Part shown: one piece after another, positions 6,510-8,062 of the stretch | Position numbering within the stretch: position 1 is the first letter of the stretch | Layout of the letters: every line of letters begins with the position of its first letter | Source of the DNA: Bacteroidales bacterium UBA5621 | GTDB lineage: Bacteria > Bacteroidota > Bacteroidia > Bacteroidales > VadinHA17 | Assembly (NCBI GenBank): GCA_002424525.1 | Contig: DIKJ01000188.1 | Coordinates: 24,788 to 32,849 of the forward strand | DNA: 8,062 nt | Reading direction: 5' to 3' | Made by a program: the position numbers and the translations under genes | The notes under the pieces: generated by a model | Databases searched by the model: none | What the model saw: only the letters and a program-made list of their open reading frames with translations | What the model was told of the DNA's origin: nothing

Positions 6510-6528
6510 ATTGTCATTTTAAGACAAT
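6510..6528. promoter_or_regulatory. Perfect dyad, candidate enhancer site for the sigma-54 activator
   Basis: ATTGTC (6510-6515) and GACAAT (6523-6528) form a perfect 6+6 dyad around 7 bp. It lies about 92-110 bp upstream of the predicted start at 6418, the typical distance for an upstream activating sequence bound by an NtrC-type activator through a Fis HTH. I see only one perfect copy, whereas many such promoters have two. Confidence 0.5.
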
Positions 6529-6557
6529 CATTCCCATTTTGAGAAAAAGCAGCGGAT

Positions 6558-6593
6558 CAGAAGGCCAGGTTTTGGTCCGGCTGGCCCTGTCTG
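6558..6593 (-). terminator. Possible terminator of the response regulator gene
   Basis: GGCCAG (6563-6568) pairs with CTGGCC (6581-6586) around a 12-nt loop, and the outer CAGA (6558-6561) can pair with TCTG (6590-6593). It begins 17 bp past the regulator stop. On the minus strand a TTTTT run occurs only about 9 nt beyond the stem (6548-6544), so termination may be partial. Confidence 0.5.
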
Positions 6594-6610
6594 AAAAGGT
6601 AACGATCTGC

Positions 6611-7966
6611 TCAGTCCTGTTCTTTTTCTTCCTTCAGGATGCGATAGATCGTGGAGATTCCTATATCCAGTTCCCTGGCCGCCATCCTGACATCGTTATT
6701 GTGTTTTTTCAGGACAGCTTTGATGATGTTCCGTTCATATTCCCGCAGGGTAAGTTCTTCGCTGGTTACCGGTGACATTGGTGCTCCATTGTCAAGCACG
6801 ATGTCAGCGGGCTCAATGACATCCTTTTCTGAGAGTGTGACGGCTAGCTCAATAACTGATTTTAATTCCCTTACATTCCCCGGAAAATGATAACTCATCA
6901 GTTTCTTTTGTGATTGTTCCGACAGTTTTTTTACGGGAACACTATTGTCTGAGCAAAAGCCAGCGATAAAGTGGCGTGCAAGAATCAGGACATCATTTGC
7001 CCGCCTGCGCAACGGCGGCATTTCGATGGACAAGCCTAACAGTCTGTAATACAGGTCCTCCCTGAAATTTCCCTTGCTCACCTCATCTTTCAGGTTTTTA
7101 TTGGTAGCCACAATGATACGGCAGTCGGTCTTAACCGGTTTGTTGCTTCCTATCCGCACAATTTCTTTCTCCTGCAAAGCCCGCAATAGTTTTGCCTGCA
7201 CATTCATTTCCATGTCCCCTATTTCATCGAGGAAGAGAGTGCCACCGTCGGCTTCTTCAAACCTGCCTGTCCGGCGGTATGTTGCACCCGTAAAGGCTCC
7301 CTTCTCATGGCCAAACAACTCGCTTTCGATCAGTTCAGAAGGAATTGCTGAAATATTCACCGGAACAAAGGCCCCGTCCCTGCGCTTTGAGTTGTAGTGA
7401 ATTGCTTTTGCCACGAGCTCTTTTCCGGTGCCTGTCTCTCCGGTTATTGTAACGTTGATATTCGAGCCCAGTGCTTTGTCAATCAATTCGTAAACCCCTT
7501 TTATTGCAGGGCTCTCCCCAAGAATCGTCTGACCAAAGCTGTATTTTTTCCGTATCTCCTTACGAAGGGCGCTTATCTCCCTTTTAAGACCTATGCCATT
7601 CCTTATATTTTGCACCGTTATCATCAGGCGCTCCTTTATGTCCTCCGATTTCGTAATATAGTCATAAGCCCCCATCTTTAACAGCGAGACGACGGTCTCA
7701 ATGTCTCCCTGTTCGGAGATAAGGATCACCTGTATATCGGGATGCTCCTCCCGAACCCTTCTGAGGATTTCAAGTCCTGTCAGATCCGGAAGTTTGAAGT
7801 CGAGTGTAACGATGTCCGGAGATTCGCCGAGGGCGTTCAGAAAATCCTTCCCGTTCTGAAAACTCTTTACTTCATAATCAGGATTCAGGCTGAGAGTGTG
7901 CACCAGAAGCCTGTTATACCACTCGCTGTCTTCAACAACAAATATTTTTACTGGATTTTCGATCAT
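6611..7966 (-). CDS. Sigma-54-dependent response regulator (NtrC/AtoC type, REC-AAA+-Fis HTH)
   Basis: 451 residues from the ATG at 7966. This start puts NPVKIFVVEDSE at residues 4-15, as is normal for a receiver domain; the frame continues upstream to a TTG at 8035 and includes an ATG at 8020, but the extra residues look non-conserved. Receiver domain (about 5-120): acidic Glu12-Asp13, phospho-acceptor Asp56 (TLDFKLPD), Ser84 and Lys106 are all intact, so it should be phosphorylated by a histidine kinase. AAA+ domain (about 145-375): Walker A GETGTGKE (176-183), GAFTGA loop (223-228) that contacts sigma-54, Walker B LFLDEIGDM (244-252), and FREDLYYRL. C-terminal Fis-type HTH (about 405-448) with ISTIYRILKE. 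It is a cytoplasmic activator that drives open-complex formation by RpoN. The adjacent downstream gene has a matching -24/-12 promoter and a dyad, making it a likely target. No kinase is in the window. The 96 bp upstream (7967-8062) is A/T-rich with no convincing promoter. Confidence 0.5.
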   Translation of the reverse strand: MIENPVKIFVVEDSEWYNRLLVHTLSLNPDYEVKSFQNGKDFLNALGESPDIVTLDFKLPDLTGLEILRRVREEHPDIQVILISEQGDIETVVSLLKMGAYDYITKSEDIKERLMITVQNIRNGIGLKREISALRKEIRKKYSFGQTILGESPAIKGVYELIDKALGSNINVTITGETGTGKELVAKAIHYNSKRRDGAFVPVNISAIPSELIESELFGHEKGAFTGATYRRTGRFEEADGGTLFLDEIGDMEMNVQAKLLRALQEKEIVRIGSNKPVKTDCRIIVATNKNLKDEVSKGNFREDLYYRLLGLSIEMPPLRRRANDVLILARHFIAGFCSDNSVPVKKLSEQSQKKLMSYHFPGNVRELKSVIELAVTLSEKDVIEPADIVLDNGAPMSPVTSEELTLREYERNIIKAVLKKHNNDVRMAARELDIGISTIYRILKEEKEQD

Positions 7967-8062
7967 AAAATTGATTCCAGGTGATTTATAGAGTAATGGA
8001 TAATCTCGTCCATAATTCATTCCACTTATTAACAATAATTAATATATTCATTTCCAATAAAC

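Noticed and set aside
7967..8035. Longer N-terminus of the response regulator from TTG 8035 or ATG 8020
   Set aside because: The receiver domain begins naturally at Met 7966; the added 18-23 residues lack conserved features and neither upstream start has a properly spaced Shine-Dalgarno.

Overview
The window looks like a chromosomal segment of a Bacteroidota species, probably Bacteroidales or Marinilabiliales-like. The evidence is a Bacteroidota-type promoter (TTG, 20-bp gap, TAACTTTG), several starts without a Shine-Dalgarno sequence, lipoproteins with short lipoboxes, a secreted GH172 (DUF2961) protein, a PQQ-like propeller lipoprotein of the 'WPxFxGPxR' type, and a coiled-coil protein of a kind I associate with this phylum. 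This is inferred from gene content; there is no rRNA or marker gene to confirm it. I see no tRNA, rRNA, CRISPR array, transposase or phage gene.

Left part (1-3034, all minus strand). Read in the direction of transcription, a small lipocalin-like lipoprotein (2594-3034) comes first. It is followed by a PQQ-like beta-propeller lipoprotein (1061-2398) and then a secreted GH172 family enzyme (968 to the window edge, C-terminus missing). The last two are 92 bp apart and may form an envelope or carbohydrate-related unit. The small lipoprotein has a clear promoter at 3085-3115. Below that promoter a perfect AGGAGGT serves a possible 10-codon TTG-started leader whose stop overlaps the lipoprotein ATG. 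The gap before the propeller gene holds two inverted repeats.

Middle (3035-5379). A 293-bp divergent gap contains a compact repeat element, 3159-3224, with 19-bp imperfect inverted arms and TTAATTAA on both sides. Next is a complete 660-residue CPA2 cation:proton antiporter with a C-terminal RCK module (plus strand). Its RCK glycine motif is degenerate. A strong bidirectional hairpin terminator (5312-5335) separates it from the convergent gene to its right.

Right part (5380-8062, minus strand). A complete sigma-54-dependent response regulator of the NtrC/AtoC type (REC, AAA+ with GAFTGA, Fis HTH) is followed on the same strand by a single-pass membrane coiled-coil protein. The 247-bp gap between them has, in order, a possible terminator, a perfect ATTGTC-N7-GACAAT dyad, a -24/-12 promoter with the exact GG-N10-GC spacing, about 55 nt of leader, and a strong Shine-Dalgarno. 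The simplest reading is that the regulator activates its neighbour through sigma-54. This linked signalling-to-envelope circuit is the most interesting part of the window. No partner histidine kinase is visible; it could lie beyond 8062.

[Form note: the original answer gave no feature confidence values; the 0.5 in every feature is a placeholder required by the schema, not an estimate.]
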